From Alphaproteobacteria bacterium HT1-32 (GTDB taxonomy: Bacteria; Pseudomonadota; Alphaproteobacteria; Rhodospirillales; HT1-32), in the NCBI GenBank assembly GCA_009649675.1, contig WJPL01000003.1:124001-188000 (forward strand): a stretch of 64,000 bases of DNA, written 5' to 3'. A program made the position numbers and the translations under genes. Under the pieces are notes generated by a model. The model was not told the origin of the DNA. It did not search any database and saw only the letters and a list, made by a program, of their open reading frames with translations. The stretch's first letter is position 1. The number at the start of each line of letters is the position of its first letter. Positions 1-9,937 of the stretch are shown here, in pieces.

Positions 1-1
1 C

Positions 2-1270
2 AGAATTTTCCAGAATCTCTACGGAATCCACGACTGGCGCCTTAAAGGTGCCATGGCACGCGGTGACTGGGATAATACCAAGGCCATCCTTGCCAAGGGG
101 CGGGACTGGATCATCGACGAGATGAAGGCATCCGGCCTTCGTGGTCGCGGCGGTGCCGGTTTCCCGACCGGCGTCAAATGGTCCTTCATGCCGAAGGAAG
201 TGGGCGCGCGTCCGCATTACCTCGTGGTCAATGCCGATGAGGGCGAACCCGGTACCTGCAAGGACCGGGACATGATGCGCCATGAACCGCACAAGCTGAT
301 CGAAGGCTGTCTGATTGCCTGCTTCGCCATGCAGGCCCATGCTGCCTATATCTATATCCGGGGCGAGTTTATCGAAGAGGCCAATCGCCTCGAACATGCA
401 ATTGACGAAGCCCGTGCTGCCGGTCTGATCGGCAAGAATGCCTGCGGGTCCGGCTGGGATTTCGAATGCTACGTCCATCGCGGCTCCGGTGCCTATATCT
501 GTGGTGAGGAAACCGCACTGATCGAAAGCCTTGAAGGCAAGAAGGGTCAGCCACGGCTGAAACCTCCTTTCCCTGCTGGTGCCGGTCTGTATGGCTGCCC
601 GACCACGGTGAATAATGTGGAAAGCATTGCGGTCGCCCCGACCATTCTCCGCCGTGGCCCGGCATGGTTTGCCGGTATTGGCCGCCCGAACAACACAGGC
701 ACCAAGGTCTTCTGCATTTCCGGTGCCGTGAACAATCCCTGCAATGTCGAAGAAGCGATGAGCATTCCGCTTAAGGAACTTATCGAGAAACATGCCGGTG
801 GCGTCACCGGTGGCTGGGACAACCTGCTGGCCGTGATTCCCGGCGGATCATCCACACCTATGATTCCGAAATCAGTTTGCGACGATGTTCTGATGGATTT
901 TGATGCCCTGCGTGAAGCCCAGACCGGGCTTGGCACCGCGGCTGTCATCGTCATGGACAAGTCAGTAGATCTGATCAAGGCCATTGCCCGCCTGGCAGAG
1001 TTCTACAAGCATGAGAGCTGTGGCCAGTGCACGCCCTGCCGTGAAGGTACGGGCTGGATGTGGCGTGTCATGGAGCGCATGGTCACAGGTGAAGCCGAGC
1101 CGGAAGAAATCGACCATCTGCTTGAAGTCACCTATCAGGTTGAAGGTCATACAATCTGCGCCCTTGGGGATGCGGCCGCCTGGCCAATTCAGGGACTGAT
1201 CCGTCATTTCCGGCCGCTCCTTGAACAGCGTATTGCCAGCTATCACGGCACTGCGGTGGCAGCGGAGTAG
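2..1270 (+). CDS. nuoF: NADH-quinone oxidoreductase subunit F, 5' truncated by window edge
   Basis: Complex I peripheral-arm subunit that binds FMN and accepts hydride from NADH. The frame is open from base 2 and is already inside the protein (visible start [18 protein letters not shown]), so the real start lies a few codons upstream and the ATG at 53 is internal. About 422 residues are visible, close to the full family length of about 430. Seen: the glycine-rich [10 protein letters not shown] loop near base 145 and [14 protein letters not shown] near base 235 (FMN/NADH site), then CGQCTPC near 1018-1040 and a further Cys in HTICALGD near 1156, the four ligands of the N3 [4Fe-4S] cluster. It is followed after 3 bases by a small membrane protein gene and then nuoG. 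Confidence 0.97.
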   Translation, partial: RIFQNLYGIHDWRLKGAMARGDWDNTKAILAKGRDWIIDEMKASGLRGRGGAGFPTGVKWSFMPKEVGARPHYLVVNADEGEPGTCKDRDMMRHEPHKLIEGCLIACFAMQAHAAYIYIRGEFIEEANRLEHAIDEARAAGLIGKNACGSGWDFECYVHRGSGAYICGEETALIESLEGKKGQPRLKPPFPAGAGLYGCPTTVNNVESIAVAPTILRRGPAWFAGIGRPNNTGTKVFCISGAVNNPCNVEEAMSIPLKELIEKHAGGVTGGWDNLLAVIPGGSSTPMIPKSVCDDVLMDFDALREAQTGLGTAAVIVMDKSVDLIKAIARLAEFYKHESCGQCTPCREGTGWMWRVMERMVTGEAEPEEIDHLLEVTYQVEGHTICALGDAAAWPIQGLIRHFRPLLEQRIASYHGTAVAAE

Positions 1271-1273
1271 GGC

Positions 1274-1459
1274 ATGGAACCGGTCAGTTTCATCATCGTC
1301 GCCGCCCTGCAGATCATTCCCTGCTGGAAAGCGCTTGAGAAAGCCGGCATGACGCCGGCCCTGTCCCTGATCGCACTGATACCGGGTCTGGGGCTGCTGA
1401 TTGTACTGTTCATTCTGGCTTATGGCCGCTGGCCAGCCATCAATGACGGGCGGCGCTGA
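1274..1459 (+). CDS. small membrane protein in nuo operon (paralogue 1)
   Basis: A 61-residue hydrophobic protein of unknown function starting 3 bases after nuoF. It has a hydrophobic N-terminus (about 5-16), a short polar stretch with PCW then KAG, and a second membrane segment (about 29-50) ending in RWP and a short basic tail. The spaced pattern PCW-x5-AG-x-T-P-x7-IP-x14-RWP recurs in the next gene, so the two look like a tandem duplication. The layout resembles small membrane proteins with a K-AG-x-S/T-P...IP...F-x-RWP pattern (DUF5684-like), from memory only. Position inside the operon suggests expression with complex I; a role as accessory or assembly factor is inference. Confidence 0.75.
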   Translation: MEPVSFIIVAALQIIPCWKALEKAGMTPALSLIALIPGLGLLIVLFILAYGRWPAINDGRR

Positions 1460-1460
1460 C

Positions 1461-1754
1461 ATGTTCGAAGCGATGTTTGCCATCATTGCCGGTTTCGGCC
1501 TTCTGATCAGCGGGTTCTTTCTCGCACTTTACTTCCTGCTGCCGGTCTGGCCCTGCTGGGTCATTGCGAAGCGGGCTGGCTATTCACCGGTATGGGCGTT
1601 TCTGATCGTCATCCCGGTTGTAAATATCATCGTCATGTGGTTGTTCGCCTTCTCCCGATGGCCGAACGAGGGAGATGGTCTCGGGGCCATCGACGTCACA
1701 GCCTTTGGCACGAATTCGCAGTTGGAAAATCGCCCTGGAAGCGATAGGGGATAG
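1461..1754 (+). CDS. small membrane protein in nuo operon (paralogue 2)
   Basis: A 97-residue membrane protein starting one base after the previous stop; an in-frame upstream ATG at 1401 would overlap the preceding gene by 59 bases and is unlikely. A first membrane segment covers about residues 8-30, followed by PCW-x5-AG-x-SP, a second segment with IPVVNIIVMW, then FSRWP and a polar C-terminal tail of about 28 residues that paralogue 1 lacks. The core repeats the PCW...AG...P...IP...RWP pattern of the preceding gene with one residue less in the second segment. It ends 2 bases before nuoG. I cannot assign a function. Confidence 0.75.
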   Translation: MFEAMFAIIAGFGLLISGFFLALYFLLPVWPCWVIAKRAGYSPVWAFLIVIPVVNIIVMWLFAFSRWPNEGDGLGAIDVTAFGTNSQLENRPGSDRG

Positions 1755-1756
1755 AG

Positions 1757-3838
1757 ATGCCCAAGCTGACCGTAAACGGAATCGAAGTAGAAGTTGCACA
1801 GGGAGAAACCGTGCTGCAGGCCTGTGAGGCTGCCGGCGCTGAAATCCCGCGTTTCTGCTATCATGAAAAACTTTCGATCGCCGGTAACTGCCGGATGTGT
1901 CTGGTTGAAATGGAAAAAGCACCGAAGCCAGTCGCTTCCTGCGCCATGCCGGCCGGCGAGGGGATGGTTATTCACACCAATACCCCGAAGGTCGAAAAAG
2001 CCCGCAAGGGCGTCATGGAATTCCTGCTGATCAACCATCCGCTTGATTGCCCGATTTGCGATCAGGGTGGTGAATGTGACCTGCAGGATCAGGCCATGGG
2101 CTATGGCATGGATCACAGCCGCTTCAAGGAGAACAAGCGCGCGGTGAAGGACAAATATATGGGTCCGATCATCAAGACGATCATGACCCGTTGTATTCAC
2201 TGCACGCGCTGCGTTCGATTCGCCGAAGAAATTGCCGGTGTACCGAGTATCGGGGCTCTCGGTCGTGGTGAAGGGATGGAAATTACGACCTATCTCGAAA
2301 GCGCGATGAATTCAGAAATGTCGGGTAATGTCATCGATCTGTGCCCGGTTGGCGCGCTGACATCAAAACCCTACGCTTTCAATGCGCGCCCCTGGGAGCT
2401 GCGCAAGACCGAATCAATCGATGTGATGGACGCCGTTGGCTCCAATATCCGGATTGATGCCCGTGGCAATGAAGTGCTGCGCGTTCTTCCGCGGATCAAT
2501 GAAGAGATCAACGAAGAATGGATCGCCGACAAGACCCGCTACGCCTGTGATGGCCTGCAGCGGCAGCGTCTGGACCGGCCTTATCTTCGCAAGGGCGGTA
2601 AATTGCAGCCGGTCAGCTGGCAGGAAGCCTTTGATGCTGTCGCCACAAAGCTGAAGGGCACCAAGGCTGACAAGATTGCCGCGATCGCCGGTGATCAGGC
2701 TGATGCGGAAGCGATGACCGCCCTGAAAGATCTGATGGGCGCACTTGGTGTCGCCTCCGTGGATTGCCGTCAGGATGGTTCAACCGCTGATGTGTCGACC
2801 CGCGCTGCCTATATCATGAATACGACGATCCTCGGTATCGAGGAAGCTGATGCCTGCCTGCTGATCGGCACGAACCCGCGCTGGGAAGCACCGCTGGTCA
2901 ATGCACGGCTGCGCAAGCGTCATGCTGCCGGCGGTTTTCAGATCGCCCGTATCGGCACCCCGCACGACCTGACCTTCCCGGTTGAGGAAATCGGGGCCGG
3001 TGCCGATACACTGAAAGATATTCTCGACGGCAAACATTCATTCGCAGCTGTGCTGGAGAAGGCAGAGCGTCCGATGCTGATCCTCGGTGCCGGCATTCTT
3101 GCCCGACCCGACGGCGATGCCATTCTGGCAACGGCCCGCGCCATTGCCGAGAAGACCGGCATGATTGTCGCAGCCAGTGGCGAAGACGACGGATGGAACG
3201 GCTTTAACGTCATGCAACTGGCGGCCTCACGGGTCGGCGGGCTGGATCTCGGACTGGTTCCGGGCGAGGGCGGGCTTGCCACAAACGCCATTCTTGACGG
3301 GGCCGCGGCTGGCGATATCGAAGTCGTTTATCTTCTGGCTGCTGATGAGCTCGACATGTCGAAGCTCGACAAGGCATTTGTCATCTATCAGGGCCATCAC
3401 GGTGATGCCGGTGCGCAGGCTGCTGATGTCATTCTGCCGGGTGCGGCCTACACAGAGAAAGACGGCACCTGGGTCAATGTCGAAGGACGGGTCCAGATTG
3501 GTCGCCGCGCTGTTTCGCCACCGGGTGAAGCGCGTGAAGACTGGAAGATTTTCAGGGCCTTGTCGGATGTTCTTGGCAAACAACTTCCATACGACAACAT
3601 TGACGCCGTTCGGGCACGGATGGCCGATATCAATCCGGTGTTCGCCGTTCCCGACGTTATCCAGCCTGCTGAATGGGGTGCTTTTGGAACGACCGGTGAA
3701 ACCGGGGCCGATGCCTTCACTTCACCTGTCGTGAACTACTACATGACCGACCCGGTCAGCCGCTGTTCCAAAACAATGGCGGAATGCACTTCACTGTTTG
3801 TGAACAAGTCTGCCACAGCAACAGGGACGGAAGGCTGA
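1757..3838 (+). CDS. nuoG: NADH-quinone oxidoreductase subunit G
   Basis: The 693-residue Fe-S subunit that carries electrons from NuoF toward the quinone site. The N-terminal ferredoxin-like domain has C34, C45, C48 and C62 for the [2Fe-2S] cluster. Next come H94, C98, C101 and C107, the His/Cys3 ligands of N5, then TRCIHCTRC (C146, C149, C152) with a later Cys in DLCPVGA for N4. The remainder is the molybdopterin-oxidoreductase-like fold without the cofactor site. Length is normal for the shorter alphaproteobacterial/mitochondrial (NDUFS1) form. Its stop overlaps the nuoH start by one base. Confidence 0.97.
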   Translation: MPKLTVNGIEVEVAQGETVLQACEAAGAEIPRFCYHEKLSIAGNCRMCLVEMEKAPKPVASCAMPAGEGMVIHTNTPKVEKARKGVMEFLLINHPLDCPICDQGGECDLQDQAMGYGMDHSRFKENKRAVKDKYMGPIIKTIMTRCIHCTRCVRFAEEIAGVPSIGALGRGEGMEITTYLESAMNSEMSGNVIDLCPVGALTSKPYAFNARPWELRKTESIDVMDAVGSNIRIDARGNEVLRVLPRINEEINEEWIADKTRYACDGLQRQRLDRPYLRKGGKLQPVSWQEAFDAVATKLKGTKADKIAAIAGDQADAEAMTALKDLMGALGVASVDCRQDGSTADVSTRAAYIMNTTILGIEEADACLLIGTNPRWEAPLVNARLRKRHAAGGFQIARIGTPHDLTFPVEEIGAGADTLKDILDGKHSFAAVLEKAERPMLILGAGILARPDGDAILATARAIAEKTGMIVAASGEDDGWNGFNVMQLAASRVGGLDLGLVPGEGGLATNAILDGAAAGDIEVVYLLAADELDMSKLDKAFVIYQGHHGDAGAQAADVILPGAAYTEKDGTWVNVEGRVQIGRRAVSPPGEAREDWKIFRALSDVLGKQLPYDNIDAVRARMADINPVFAVPDVIQPAEWGAFGTTGETGADAFTSPVVNYYMTDPVSRCSKTMAECTSLFVNKSATATGTEG

Positions 3839-4890
3839 TGGAGCCGTTTCTCACAACCTATGTCTGGCCGACCCTTTTTATCGTCGCGCAGATTCTGGCT
3901 ATCATTCTGCCGCTGCTGGGTGCCGTGGCCTATCTGACACTTGCCGAACGCAAGGTCATCGCGGGCATGCAGCTTCGCAAGGGACCGAATGTGGTCGGGC
4001 CATTTGGGCTGCTACAGCCACTGGCTGACGGTCTGAAGCTGTTGATGAAGGAAACCATCATTCCGGCCAGTTCGAACCCTGCCGTGTTCATTCTGGCACC
4101 GATGCTGACCTTCGTTCTGTCGCTGATTGCCTGGGCGGTTATTCCGTTCGGGGAGGGGCTTGTCGTTTCCGATATCAATGTCGGCATTCTGTACCTGTTC
4201 GCGATTTCCTCGCTTGGCGTCTATGGCATCGTCATGGCCGGCTGGGCATCGAATTCGATGTACGCTTTCCTCGGCGCGCTTCGCTCTGCCGCGCAGATGG
4301 TGTCCTACGAAGTCTCCATCGGCTTTGTCATTATCACGGTGCTGCTCTGCGTCGGATCGCTGAACCTGTCCGATGTCATCATGGCGCAGACAGACAACTG
4401 GCTGAAGGTTGGCGTCAACGGCTTCTGGGACTGGTATTTCATTCCGCTGTTCCCGATGTTCATCGTCTTCTTCATCTCGGTGCTGGCTGAAACCAACCGT
4501 GCGCCGTTCGATCTGCCGGAAGCTGAAGCTGAACTGGTCTCAGGCTATAACGTCGAATATTCGGCCATGGCCTTCGCACTCTTCTTCCTCGGCGAATATG
4601 CCAACATGATCCTGATGAGTGCGATGACCGTCGTGCTGTTTCTGGGTGGCTGGCTGCCGCCGGTTGATATCGCGCCGTTCACCTGGATTCCCGGCCCGGT
4701 CTGGTTTGTCGTCAAGATCGCGCTGGTACTGTTCTGCTTCCTTTGGGTGCGCGCCACTTTCCCGCGCTACCGATATGACCAGCTGATGCGCCTTGGCTGG
4801 AAAGTCTTTCTGCCGTTCTCGCTGTTCTGGGTTATTCTTGTCGCCGGTTTCCTGGTGGCATTTGACCTGGTTCCCGGCGGACCGGCCTGA
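3838..4890 (+). CDS. nuoH: NADH-quinone oxidoreductase subunit H
   Basis: A 350-residue membrane subunit with about eight or nine helices that joins the peripheral arm to the membrane arm and lines the quinone chamber. Family signatures seen: [16 protein letters not shown] after the first helix, and the acidic loop [17 protein letters not shown] in the middle. The ATG at 3838 overlaps the nuoG stop (TGATG). A longer in-frame start at 3784 lies inside nuoG and would add 18 polar residues atypical of the family, so it was not used. NuoI follows after 26 bases. Confidence 0.97.
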   Translation: MEPFLTTYVWPTLFIVAQILAIILPLLGAVAYLTLAERKVIAGMQLRKGPNVVGPFGLLQPLADGLKLLMKETIIPASSNPAVFILAPMLTFVLSLIAWAVIPFGEGLVVSDINVGILYLFAISSLGVYGIVMAGWASNSMYAFLGALRSAAQMVSYEVSIGFVIITVLLCVGSLNLSDVIMAQTDNWLKVGVNGFWDWYFIPLFPMFIVFFISVLAETNRAPFDLPEAEAELVSGYNVEYSAMAFALFFLGEYANMILMSAMTVVLFLGGWLPPVDIAPFTWIPGPVWFVVKIALVLFCFLWVRATFPRYRYDQLMRLGWKVFLPFSLFWVILVAGFLVAFDLVPGGPA

Positions 4891-4916
4891 TTAACGCGAA
4901 CGAGGACTAACCGGAC

Positions 4917-5405
4917 ATGGCCTTTCTTGATCGCACAGCCCGCTCGTTTCTGCTGACGGAGATTGTCTCCGGCATGGCAATTACGCTGCGCTATATGTTC
5001 AAGCCGAGCGTGACGCTGAATTACCCCTATGAAAAGGGCCCGCTTAGCCCGCGGTTCCGGGGTGAGCATGCGTTGCGCCGCTATCCGAATGGCGAAGAAC
5101 GCTGCATCGCCTGCAAACTGTGTGAGGCAATTTGCCCGGCACAGGCGATCACGATTGAAGCCGAGCCGCGTGATGACGGTTCACGCCGTACCACGCGCTA
5201 TGACATCGATATGACGAAGTGCATCTATTGCGGTTTCTGTCAGGAAGCCTGTCCGGTCGATGCCATCGTCGAGGGACCGAATTTCGAATTCGCGACCGAA
5301 AGTCGTGAGGAGCTGATGTATAACAAAGACAAGCTCCTTTCTAATGGTGACCGCTGGGAGGCAGAGCTGTCGGCTCGGCTTGCTGCGGATGCGCCTTATC
5401 GCTAA
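4917..5405 (+). CDS. nuoI: NADH-quinone oxidoreductase subunit I
   Basis: A 162-residue 8Fe ferredoxin-type subunit carrying clusters N6a and N6b between NuoG and NuoB. Two classical motifs are seen: C63-x2-C66-x2-C69-x3-C73-P and C102-x2-C105-x2-C108-x3-C112-P. The N-terminal amphipathic helix (about 8-28) that anchors the subunit at the membrane is present. Length equals the usual alphaproteobacterial form. It is followed by a 72-base gap with a short GC hairpin (ACCGCC/GGCGGT, 5409-5427), then nuoJ. Confidence 0.97.
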   Translation: MAFLDRTARSFLLTEIVSGMAITLRYMFKPSVTLNYPYEKGPLSPRFRGEHALRRYPNGEERCIACKLCEAICPAQAITIEAEPRDDGSRRTTRYDIDMTKCIYCGFCQEACPVDAIVEGPNFEFATESREELMYNKDKLLSNGDRWEAELSARLAADAPYR

Positions 5406-5477
5406 TCAACCGCCGCCCTATGGCGGTGACTGGGGACGAGTTGTGACGAACCGAGTTTCAGGGGGACCTGCATAACC

Positions 5478-6083
5478 ATGCTGATCAAGGCGCTCGCATT
5501 TTACATGTTCGCCGGGGTCACCGTGGCATCCGGCGTGATGGTTATATCCGCCAGAAACCCGGTGCATTCCGTGCTTTTCCTTATTCTGGCCTTCTTCAAT
5601 TCGGCCGGTCTTTTCGTGCTGCTCGGGGCCGAGTTCCTGGCGATGATTCTGGTCGTCGTCTATGTCGGTGCCGTTGCCGTGCTGTTCCTGTTCGTCGTGA
5701 TGATGCTGGACATCAACTTCGTCGAACTCAGGCAGGGCTTTCTGCAATACCTGCCGGTTGGCGCCCTGATCGCCATTGTTCTGCTGGCGGAGCTGATTTT
5801 CGTCATCGGCGGATATGTCGCGGCAGATGGCACGGCCTCAGCACTTATGCCTGTTGCAACAGAGCTGACCAATACGGCCGCAATCGGTGGCCAGATTTAC
5901 ACGAAATATGTCTATCTGTTCCAGGCTGCCGGCATGGTGCTGCTGGTTGCCATGGTCGGCGCTATCGTGCTGACGCTTCGCAAGCGGCCTGACGTCAAAC
6001 GTCAGAGCATCAGCGCACAGCTCGACCGCACGCGGGCACAGGCAGTGCGCATCGAAAAAGTCGAACCGGGCAGGGGAGTCTGA
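5478..6083 (+). CDS. nuoJ: NADH-quinone oxidoreductase subunit J
   Basis: A 201-residue membrane subunit of the proton-translocating arm, with five predicted helices. The third helix has the conserved run of small residues and aromatics (MILVVVYVGAVAVLFLFVVM) where the family has its pi-bulge. The C-terminal cytosolic tail is basic. The start at 5478 gives the usual N-terminus; weak purine stretches (AGGGGGACC) lie about 10-17 bases upstream. It ends 3 bases before nuoK. Confidence 0.96.
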   Translation: MLIKALAFYMFAGVTVASGVMVISARNPVHSVLFLILAFFNSAGLFVLLGAEFLAMILVVVYVGAVAVLFLFVVMMLDINFVELRQGFLQYLPVGALIAIVLLAELIFVIGGYVAADGTASALMPVATELTNTAAIGGQIYTKYVYLFQAAGMVLLVAMVGAIVLTLRKRPDVKRQSISAQLDRTRAQAVRIEKVEPGRGV

Positions 6084-6086
6084 TCC

Positions 6087-6395
6087 ATGGAAATTGAACT
6101 CGCTCACTACCTGACGGTCGCAGCCATTCTGTTCACGCTCGGCATTTTCGGGATCTTCATGAACCGGAAAAACGTCATCATCATCCTGATGTCCGTTGAA
6201 CTGATGCTGCTGGCGGTGAACATCAATATGGTCGCCTTCTCCGCGCAGTTACAGAACCTCACCGGGCAGATTTTCGCCATGTTCGTGCTGACCGTCGCAG
6301 CGGCGGAAGCCGCCATCGGCCTCGCCATTCTCGTCGTCTATTTCCGCAACCGTGGTTCGATCGCGGTTGAGGACATCAACATGATGAAGGGGTAG
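6087..6395 (+). CDS. nuoK: NADH-quinone oxidoreductase subunit K
   Basis: A 102-residue membrane subunit with three helices, exactly the usual size. Conserved acidic residues are seen within helices 2 and 3: the Glu in [11 protein letters not shown] and the Glu in [11 protein letters not shown], both part of the proton path in the family. The start ATG follows the nuoJ stop by 3 bases, and nuoL begins 5 bases after its stop. Confidence 0.97.
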   Translation: MEIELAHYLTVAAILFTLGIFGIFMNRKNVIIILMSVELMLLAVNINMVAFSAQLQNLTGQIFAMFVLTVAAAEAAIGLAILVVYFRNRGSIAVEDINMMKG

Positions 6396-6400
6396 GGACG

Positions 6401-8398
6401 TTGATTTCCGCTATCGTCTTTCTGCCTCTGATCGGGGCGATTATTGCCGGTCTTGTTGCGCTCACCACGGCGTCCAAGCAGGCTTCTCATTATGATCCGG
6501 AAAATGATCATCCCCATGGTCTGCCCTGGGCAGATCGTGTCAGTCAGGTCGTCACCTGCGGCATGATGCTGCTGACCCTGCTGCTGTCGATCTTTGTCTT
6601 CATCGATGTTGCCATCGAAGGCAATGCGACTGTTGTTCAGCTGTTCACCTGGGTTTCATCCGGTGACCTGCAGTTCGACTGGGCATTGCGTGTTGATACC
6701 CTGACGGCTGTCATGCTGATCGTGGTGACCGGTGTCTCCACGATGGTTCACATCTATTCCATCGGTTACATGGGCCACGATCCGGATGCGCCGCGCTTCA
6801 TGGCCTATCTCAGCCTGTTCACCTTCTTCATGCTGATGCTGGTGACCGCCGACAATCTGGTTCAGATGTTCTTCGGCTGGGAAGGCGTTGGCCTGGCTTC
6901 CTATCTGCTGATCGGTTTCTGGTACAAGAAGCCCACCGCAAACGCCGCTGCCATCAAGGCTTTTGTCGTCAACCGCGTTGGTGATTTCGGCTTTGCTCTC
7001 GGCATCTTCGGCGTCTTCATGCTGTTCGGCTCGATCTCCTTTGAAGACATCTTTGCCGGTGCCGCTGGCAAGGCAGATGCAACCCTGTATCTGTTCGGTG
7101 GCGAGTTCCATGCCCTGACCGTCCTGTCATTGCTGCTGTTCGTCGGTGCCATGGGCAAGTCGGCACAGCTCGGACTGCACACCTGGCTGCCGGACGCCAT
7201 GGAAGGCCCGACACCTGTTTCGGCCCTCATTCATGCCGCAACCATGGTCACCGCCGGTGTGTTCATGGTCGCACGCCTGTCACCGATCATTGAATATTCG
7301 GATACTGCACTGGCCGTCATTACCCTCGTCGGGGCAGCAACTGCCTTCTTCGCCGCAACCATCGGCTGCGTGCAGAACGACATCAAACGGGTAATTGCCT
7401 ATTCGACCTGCTCACAGCTGGGCTACATGTTCTTTGCCTGCGGTGTGTCTGCCTATTCAGCTGGTGTGTTCCATCTGATGACCCATGGTTTCTTCAAGGC
7501 GCTGCTGTTCCTTGGTGCCGGTTCCGTCATCCATGCCATGTCTGACGAACAGGACATGCGCAAGATGGGTGGTATCTGGCACAAGATCAAAATCACTTAC
7601 ATCCTGATGTGGATCGGCAATCTGGCACTGGCCGGTGTACCGTTCTTTGCTGGGTTCTATTCCAAGGATGCCATACTGGAATCCGCCTTTGCCGCACATA
7701 CCACGGTGGGGACGATTGCCTTCTGGCTCGGTATTGCCGCAGCCCTGATGACGGCGTTCTATTCCTGGCGTCTGCTGTTCATGACCTTCCATGGCGAGCC
7801 GCGGGCTGATGACCATACCATGGCGCATGTTCATGAATCACCGCCGGTGATGCTGCTTCCGCTGATTCCGCTGGCGCTTGGCGCACTTCTGGCCGGCTGG
7901 GTTGCACATGGCTGGTTCATGGATCCGGAACAGATGGATGCCTTCTGGAACGGCGCGATCTTCGTCCTCAAGGATGTGCATCCCGCAGTTTATGAAGCGC
8001 ATCACGTCCCGACCTGGGTCAAGGTGCTGCCGGTCCTCTGCGGTGCAACCGGTATTTCGCTGGCCTGGCTGCTCTATATTAAGTTCCCCGATATCCCCGG
8101 CCGGATTGCCGGTCGTTTCCAGGGCATCTATCAGTTCCTGCTGAACAAATGGTACTGGGATGAACTTTATGACTACATTCTCGTGAAGCCCTGCTTCTAT
8201 CTCGGTCGTGTCCTCTGGAAGGGCGGAGATGGCATCATCATTGATGGTGGCGGGCCGAACGGTATGGCCTTCCTGACGCGGATGGCTTCAAAGGGTGCCG
8301 CCCGGATACAGAGCGGATTTGTCTATCATTATGCCTTTGCGATGCTGATCGGCGTCGTGCTGCTGGTCAGCTGGTATCTGCTGGTGAAGGTGGGATAA
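6401..8398 (+). CDS. nuoL: NADH-quinone oxidoreductase subunit L
   Basis: The 665-residue distal antiporter-like subunit of the membrane arm, with about 14 core helices plus the long C-terminal lateral helix and an anchoring helix at the end (about 645-663). Antiporter-family signatures are seen: the Glu in FFGWEGVGLASYLLIG, Lys in the GKSAQLGLHTWLPDAMEGPTP stretch and the HAATMVTAGVFMVAR segment. The start is TTG at 6401, preceded by the purine-rich GGGGTAGGGA; no in-frame ATG near the expected N-terminus (ISAIVFLPLIGA) competes. Confidence 0.96.
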   Translation: MISAIVFLPLIGAIIAGLVALTTASKQASHYDPENDHPHGLPWADRVSQVVTCGMMLLTLLLSIFVFIDVAIEGNATVVQLFTWVSSGDLQFDWALRVDTLTAVMLIVVTGVSTMVHIYSIGYMGHDPDAPRFMAYLSLFTFFMLMLVTADNLVQMFFGWEGVGLASYLLIGFWYKKPTANAAAIKAFVVNRVGDFGFALGIFGVFMLFGSISFEDIFAGAAGKADATLYLFGGEFHALTVLSLLLFVGAMGKSAQLGLHTWLPDAMEGPTPVSALIHAATMVTAGVFMVARLSPIIEYSDTALAVITLVGAATAFFAATIGCVQNDIKRVIAYSTCSQLGYMFFACGVSAYSAGVFHLMTHGFFKALLFLGAGSVIHAMSDEQDMRKMGGIWHKIKITYILMWIGNLALAGVPFFAGFYSKDAILESAFAAHTTVGTIAFWLGIAAALMTAFYSWRLLFMTFHGEPRADDHTMAHVHESPPVMLLPLIPLALGALLAGWVAHGWFMDPEQMDAFWNGAIFVLKDVHPAVYEAHHVPTWVKVLPVLCGATGISLAWLLYIKFPDIPGRIAGRFQGIYQFLLNKWYWDELYDYILVKPCFYLGRVLWKGGDGIIIDGGGPNGMAFLTRMASKGAARIQSGFVYHYAFAMLIGVVLLVSWYLLVKVG

Positions 8399-8404
8399 CG
8401 CGAC

Positions 8405-9925
8405 ATGCAGATCGATTACCTTCTTTCCCTCGTTACCTTCCTGCCGATTTTCGGGGCGGTCCTCATTCTGGTCCTCGCCCGCGGCGAGCAGGAGGCATCT
8501 TATCGTAATGCCCGCTGGATGGCGCTCTGGACGTCACTGATCACGTTCATGCTGTCGCTGTTCATCTGGGGGGGCTTCGACAATCAGCAGGCCGGTTTCC
8601 AGTTTGTCGAAAAAACCGAATGGCTGCCGTCGGTCGGTATTTCCTATCATATGGGTGTCGATGGCATCTCCATGTGGTTCGTGATGCTGTCCACCTTCCT
8701 GACGCCGATCTGTATCCTGGCGAGCTGGAAAGCCATTACCGTCCGCGCCAAGGAATACATGATCGCCTTCCTCATCCTTGAGACCATGATGGTCGGGATG
8801 TTCTGTGCGCTCGATTTCGTCGGCTTCTACATGTTCTTCGAAGCTGTCCTGATCCCGATGTTCCTGATCATCGGCGTCTGGGGTGGCCAGCGCCGCGTCT
8901 ATGCCGCGTTCAAGTTCTTCCTCTATACGCTGCTCGGGTCGGTCCTGATGTTGCTGGCGATCATCGCCATCTACTTCCACACCGGCACCACAGATATCGC
9001 GGTTCTGGTACAGGGCGCGGATATTCCGGTGGAATGGCAGTATTATCTCTGGCTGGCCTTCTTTGCCTCCTTTGCGGTCAAAGTGCCGATGTGGCCGGTC
9101 CACACATGGTTGCCGGATGCCCATGTCGAAGCGCCGACAGCGGGTTCGGTCATTCTGGCCGGGGTTCTGCTGAAGATGGGTGCCTATGGCTTCATCCGCT
9201 TCTCCATACCGATCCTGCCGGAAGCGTCTGAATTCTTCACCCCGATGATGTATGTGCTGTCAGTCATTGCGGTGATCTACACCTCGCTGGTTGCCCTGGC
9301 ACAGGAAGACATGAAGAAGCTGATCGCTTATTCTTCTGTCGCACATATGGGTTTCGTTACCATCGGTATTTTCTCTGCGACGACGCAGGGGATGGAAGGC
9401 GCCCTGATCCAGATGCTGGCTCATGGTATTGTCTCCGGAGCATTGTTCCTGTGTGTCGGCGTGATCTATGACCGCATTCATACCCGTGAGATTTCCCGCT
9501 ATGGCGGTCTGGTTCACCGGATGCCGGCCTATGCGCTGGTCTTCCTGCTGTTCACGCTGGCGTCTGTTGGTCTGCCGGGAACGGCCGGGTTTGTCGGTGA
9601 ATTCCTGATCCTGCTCGGTGTCTTTCAGGTGAACTCGATGGTTGCCCTGTTTGCCGCTCTCGGCGTGATCCTTGGCGCAGCTTACATGCTGTACCTGTTC
9701 CGCCGTGTGGTCTTCGGGAAACTTACCAAGGATGACCTGAAATCGATCCTTGATCTCACCCCGCGGGAAATAGCCATTTTTGCCCCGCTGGTTATCCTGA
9801 CGATCTGGATGGGTGTCTATCCGTCAACCTTCCTTGATCCGATGCATGCCAGCGTCGACAACCTGCTGAACAATTACTCTGCTGCACTGGACGCAGCGGC
9901 GAACACCGTCGCAGCGACCAAATAG
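8405..9925 (+). CDS. nuoM: NADH-quinone oxidoreductase subunit M
   Basis: A 506-residue antiporter-like proton-pumping subunit. Seen: the conserved Glu in [20 protein letters not shown] (helix 5), the Lys in [20 protein letters not shown] (helix 7), and the discontinuous-helix segment [20 protein letters not shown]. Length and helix number fit the family. Gaps are 6 bases after nuoL and 12 bases before nuoN, so it is clearly part of the same operon. Confidence 0.97.
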   Translation: MQIDYLLSLVTFLPIFGAVLILVLARGEQEASYRNARWMALWTSLITFMLSLFIWGGFDNQQAGFQFVEKTEWLPSVGISYHMGVDGISMWFVMLSTFLTPICILASWKAITVRAKEYMIAFLILETMMVGMFCALDFVGFYMFFEAVLIPMFLIIGVWGGQRRVYAAFKFFLYTLLGSVLMLLAIIAIYFHTGTTDIAVLVQGADIPVEWQYYLWLAFFASFAVKVPMWPVHTWLPDAHVEAPTAGSVILAGVLLKMGAYGFIRFSIPILPEASEFFTPMMYVLSVIAVIYTSLVALAQEDMKKLIAYSSVAHMGFVTIGIFSATTQGMEGALIQMLAHGIVSGALFLCVGVIYDRIHTREISRYGGLVHRMPAYALVFLLFTLASVGLPGTAGFVGEFLILLGVFQVNSMVALFAALGVILGAAYMLYLFRRVVFGKLTKDDLKSILDLTPREIAIFAPLVILTIWMGVYPSTFLDPMHASVDNLLNNYSAALDAAANTVAATK

Positions 9926-9937
9926 AGAGGCGCACCC

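Noticed and set aside
53-55. ATG as start of nuoF
   Set aside because: The frame is open upstream and encodes the conserved [15 protein letters not shown] stretch, so the gene runs off the window edge.
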